NCBI GenBank assembly: GCA_050290225.1
Contig: JBNKHG010000091.1
Coordinates: 1-64,000, forward strand
Length of the DNA: 64,000 bases
Direction of reading: 5' to 3'
Origin: JBNKHG01 sp050290225
GTDB taxonomy: Bacteria > Pseudomonadota > Gammaproteobacteria > Pseudomonadales > Cellvibrionaceae
Positions 61,391 through 64,000 of this stretch are shown in pieces. Both the position numbers and the translations under genes were made by a program. Below the pieces are notes generated by a model. That model ran no database searches. It had not been told where the DNA came from and worked only from the letters and a program-made list of their open reading frames with translations. The number at the start of each line of letters is the position of its first letter. Position 1 is the stretch's first letter.

Positions 61391-63853
61391 ATGATTGACG
61401 GCTTTTTGCTGACACGCCAGTGGCGCGAATCGAGCACTAAGCCAAATAGGACGGCAGCAGCGGCTCAGGAAGACGGCGTCACCCTCGATTTCTGGTTTGC
61501 CACCGACCAGGGGCCACGTTGGGTGCAGATTACCCGCCAGGAGGCGGTGTTGTTTATCGCCCGGGCCGACGCCAATGCGGTGGCGGCTTTGCTGGGCACG
61601 CACCATGACTGGCGTCAGGCGCAAGTGTCCCTCGCCAACTTCCACAACCAACCGGTAAACGCCCTCTACCTTCGCAGCCAACGGCGTTTGTTCGAGTTAC
61701 GAGACCTGCTGCACAATCGCGGCATTCGTTGCTGGGAGGCGGATATCCGGCCGCCCGAGCGCTACCTGATGGAGCGTTTTATCACCGGTGGCTGTCAACT
61801 GCAGGGCGGCGAACCTGCGTCTGCAAAGCAACCCTGGCGCAATCCCCGCCTGGTGCCAATGGATTACCGCCCCCGGCTAAAACGTGTTTCTGTCGACATC
61901 GAAACCTCAATGAAGGCCGACGAACTCTACTCCATCGCTGTTTGGGCCGAGGAGGATCGGAGGGTCTTTATGGTGGGAACGCCGGACCATGACGGAAACG
62001 GCGAGATTCCAGCGGAATCAGATAGCGATTATGTGCCCTCTTTTGACATCCCTATACAGTACTGCCCAACCCAGGCCGACTGTCTGAGGGCATTTCTCGA
62101 TTGGATCGGGGAGTATGACCCGGATGTATTGATCGGCTGGAATCTGGTGCAGTTCGATCTGTGGGTCCTGGAGCAACTCAGTCGTCGCCTGCGAGTGCCC
62201 TTTTTATTGGGGCGTGCCCGTCAAGCGCTTCACTGGCGTGAGGACGGCAGCGATCGCGATCGGCACTATGTCACTATCCCGGGGCGTGTGGCGCTGGACG
62301 GCATTGAGTTGCTAAAAGCCGCCACTTACCATTTCGACAGCTACGCCCTGGAGAATGTGGCACAACAGCTGCTGGGACAGGGTAAGTTGCTGAGCGGCAG
62401 CGACCGGGGAGGGGACATCACCGCACTTTTCCAGTGCGACAAGCCTCGCCTGGCAGCCTATAACCTGCGAGATTGCGAGTTGGTGTGGGATATTTTTCTG
62501 CACACCAAACTGCTCGAGTTTGCGGTCGAACGCAGCCAGCTGACCGGCCTGCTAATGGATCGTATCGGCGGCTCGGTGGCCTCGTTTGAATTCGCCTATT
62601 TGCCCCGCCTGCATCGCGAAGGCTATGTTGCCCCTAACCTGGGGGAGTTGGAGTCGGACGTGGTCAGCCCCGGCGGCTTTGTGATGGATTCGCAACCCGG
62701 TATCTATGACAATGTGTTAGTGCTGGATTTTAAAAGCCTGTACCCGAGCATTATCCGCAGTTTTAAAATAGATCCCTGTGGCTTTTGGTTGGCGCAACAC
62801 CGACAGCTGCCGCCCGAGGCGGTGGTGCCCGGCTTTAATGGCGCCCGCTTCGCCAAGCAGGGGCATATACTACCCGGCATTATCACCGAACTCTGGCAGG
62901 CCCGTGACCGCGCCAAATCCGAACGCAACCAACCACTGTCACAAGCCATCAAGATCATTATGAACTCCTTTTACGGGGTGCTCGGCTCTCCCGGTTGCCG
63001 TTTCTTCGATCCCCGGGTATCGAGCTCAATCACATTGCGCGGTCATGAAATTATCCAGTGCAGCGCTGACTGGTTGCGGGAGCGGGGATTGAGCGTGATC
63101 TATGGCGATACCGATTCTGTATTTGTCTGGTTGAACCGGGATTGCAGTCCGGCTGAGGCCCGGGCCATTGGCGTGGACCTGGCAAACGGGCTTAATGCCT
63201 GGTGGGCGCAGGAGTTGCTGCAGAAGTTCGGTGTCGAGAGCGCCTTGGAAATCGAATTTGAAACCCATTATCGGCGCTTTCTGATGCCGACCATTCGCGG
63301 TTCAGACAAGGGCAGTAAAAAACGCTACGCAGGCCTCGTGCAGGCGGCCACCGACGGTGGCTCGAGCGTAGGTGACGACCCATTGCGTCTGGTATTCAAA
63401 GGCCTGGAAAATGTGCGCACCGATTGGACACCCCTGGCCAGGGATTTTCAGGAAGAACTGTATAAACGCATTTTCTATCGCCAACCCTTTGCCGCTATGG
63501 TTCGCTCACTGGTGGCGGATGTCTGGGCGGGCCGATGTGACAGCCAACTGGTGTATCGCAAGCGGCTGCGGCGACAATTGGCGGATTATCAAAAGAATGT
63601 GCCGCCCCATGTACGCGCTGCACGGCGGCTTGAGGAATTGTCCTCGGGGCGCATTCGCCCCAGGCGTGGCGACTGGGTGGAATATCTGATTACACTCAAC
63701 GGTCCGGAACCTGTTCAGTTCCGTCGCAGTTCCATCGATTACAGCCACTATATCGAGCGGCAGTTAAAACCGGTGGCAGACAGCATCCTTCATTTCCTGA
63801 ATACATCCTTCGACCAGATTGTCGATCGCCAGTTGGGACTCTTCGAGGATTAG
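61391..63853 (+). CDS. polB: DNA polymerase II
   Basis: A family-B polymerase induced by SOS in E. coli, used in replication restart and translesion synthesis. The 820-residue protein has exonuclease motifs (VSVDIETS, NLVQFD, YNLRDCEL) and polymerase motifs A (LDFKSLYPSIIRSFKIDP), B (IKIIMNSFYGVLGS) and C (YGDTDSVF), in order, with catalytic Asp residues intact. Length matches the E. coli 783 plus a modest extension. I see no clear LexA box in the short gap before it, so regulation is unknown. Confidence 0.96.
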   Translation: MIDGFLLTRQWRESSTKPNRTAAAAQEDGVTLDFWFATDQGPRWVQITRQEAVLFIARADANAVAALLGTHHDWRQAQVSLANFHNQPVNALYLRSQRRLFELRDLLHNRGIRCWEADIRPPERYLMERFITGGCQLQGGEPASAKQPWRNPRLVPMDYRPRLKRVSVDIETSMKADELYSIAVWAEEDRRVFMVGTPDHDGNGEIPAESDSDYVPSFDIPIQYCPTQADCLRAFLDWIGEYDPDVLIGWNLVQFDLWVLEQLSRRLRVPFLLGRARQALHWREDGSDRDRHYVTIPGRVALDGIELLKAATYHFDSYALENVAQQLLGQGKLLSGSDRGGDITALFQCDKPRLAAYNLRDCELVWDIFLHTKLLEFAVERSQLTGLLMDRIGGSVASFEFAYLPRLHREGYVAPNLGELESDVVSPGGFVMDSQPGIYDNVLVLDFKSLYPSIIRSFKIDPCGFWLAQHRQLPPEAVVPGFNGARFAKQGHILPGIITELWQARDRAKSERNQPLSQAIKIIMNSFYGVLGSPGCRFFDPRVSSSITLRGHEIIQCSADWLRERGLSVIYGDTDSVFVWLNRDCSPAEARAIGVDLANGLNAWWAQELLQKFGVESALEIEFETHYRRFLMPTIRGSDKGSKKRYAGLVQAATDGGSSVGDDPLRLVFKGLENVRTDWTPLARDFQEELYKRIFYRQPFAAMVRSLVADVWAGRCDSQLVYRKRLRRQLADYQKNVPPHVRAARRLEELSSGRIRPRRGDWVEYLITLNGPEPVQFRRSSIDYSHYIERQLKPVADSILHFLNTSFDQIVDRQLGLFED

Positions 63854-63912
63854 CCCTTGGCCGACAATTCCCCTGTATTTCTTCCTGAGGATCTGTCTGC
63901 CCGGACGATCTG

Positions 63913-64000
63913 TCAGTTCTCCATTACCCGGCACAGGATTTCTCCATGTTGTTCGGGACGCAAGCGCGGTCCGAATTGCGAGACCACGGTGGCGGAAGCC
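63913..64000 (-). CDS. C-terminal end of an unidentified gene (cut by window edge)
   Basis: On the minus strand the frame entering at 63999 runs 28 codons to a TGA at 63913-63915, giving a C-terminal tail ending EILCRVMEN. Codon use looks like coding sequence, but the other frames here are also open, so the evidence is slight. The protein family cannot be told from this fragment. Confidence 0.35.
   Translation of the reverse strand, partial: ASATVVSQFGPRLRPEQHGEILCRVMEN

Noticed and set aside
1..64000. tRNA, rRNA, phage or transposon genes
   Set aside because: None could be recognised in any spacer or reading frame; gaps are short and the gene content is core.

Overview
This window is a chromosomal segment of a gammaproteobacterium. 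The gene order is that of the Pseudomonadales/Cellvibrionales group: dnaG-yqeY-rpsU-tsaD; apaH-apaG-rsmA-pdxA-surA-lptD facing amgK-murU; rpe-gph-trpEGDC-vfr; and dsbD-aroQ-accBC-prmA-dusB-fis-purH-purD. All are blocks known from Pseudomonas relatives. Coding density is high. I see no rRNA, tRNA, phage, transposase, integrase or CRISPR array. Family names rest on reading the proteins and on remembered family sequences; no search was run.

Layout. 0-5.3 kb: the primase end of the macromolecular-synthesis region, tsaD, folB-folK, a short DksA/TraR-type protein and cca. 5.3-8.9 kb: an EamA transporter, a REC-histidine kinase and a divergent HTH-REC regulator, with a probable structured RNA or leader between the last two. 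8.9-13.7 kb: the stress operon prkA-yeaH-spoVR. 14.3-26 kb: galE, then the outer-membrane and cofactor operon lptD-surA-pdxA-rsmA-apaG-apaH, the peptidoglycan-recycling pair amgK-murU and a DUF3530 protein. 26-35 kb: rpe, gph, trpEGDC, vfr, an OsmC protein and a DUF3422 protein. 35-46 kb: coq7, two complementary bacterioferritin subunits, a Ycf46-like AAA ATPase, purD, purH, fis, dusB, a DUF3426 zinc-ribbon protein and prmA. 46-52 kb: a conserved membrane protein and a five-gene caa3-type cytochrome oxidase cluster, lying between prmA and accC, which are usually neighbours. 52-64 kb: accC-accB-aroQ, dsbD, a TPR-like lipoprotein, a LapD-like c-di-GMP receptor, a PCuAC copper chaperone, a DUF2333 protein and polB.

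Most of the window is core metabolism and housekeeping. I did not find a convincing new multi-gene system. The most unusual material is non-coding. (1) A probable 140-nt structured RNA upstream of the hybrid kinase carries three stem-loops and a strong intrinsic terminator. (2) Many gene spacers and a few coding stretches carry short direct tandem duplications with units of about 15-22 bp. (3) Two arrays of a related RGCTTGY heptamer each lie between convergent genes. Also notable are the oxidase insertion into conserved synteny, the split heme/ferroxidase roles of the two bacterioferritins, and the degenerate GGDEF/EAL receptor.
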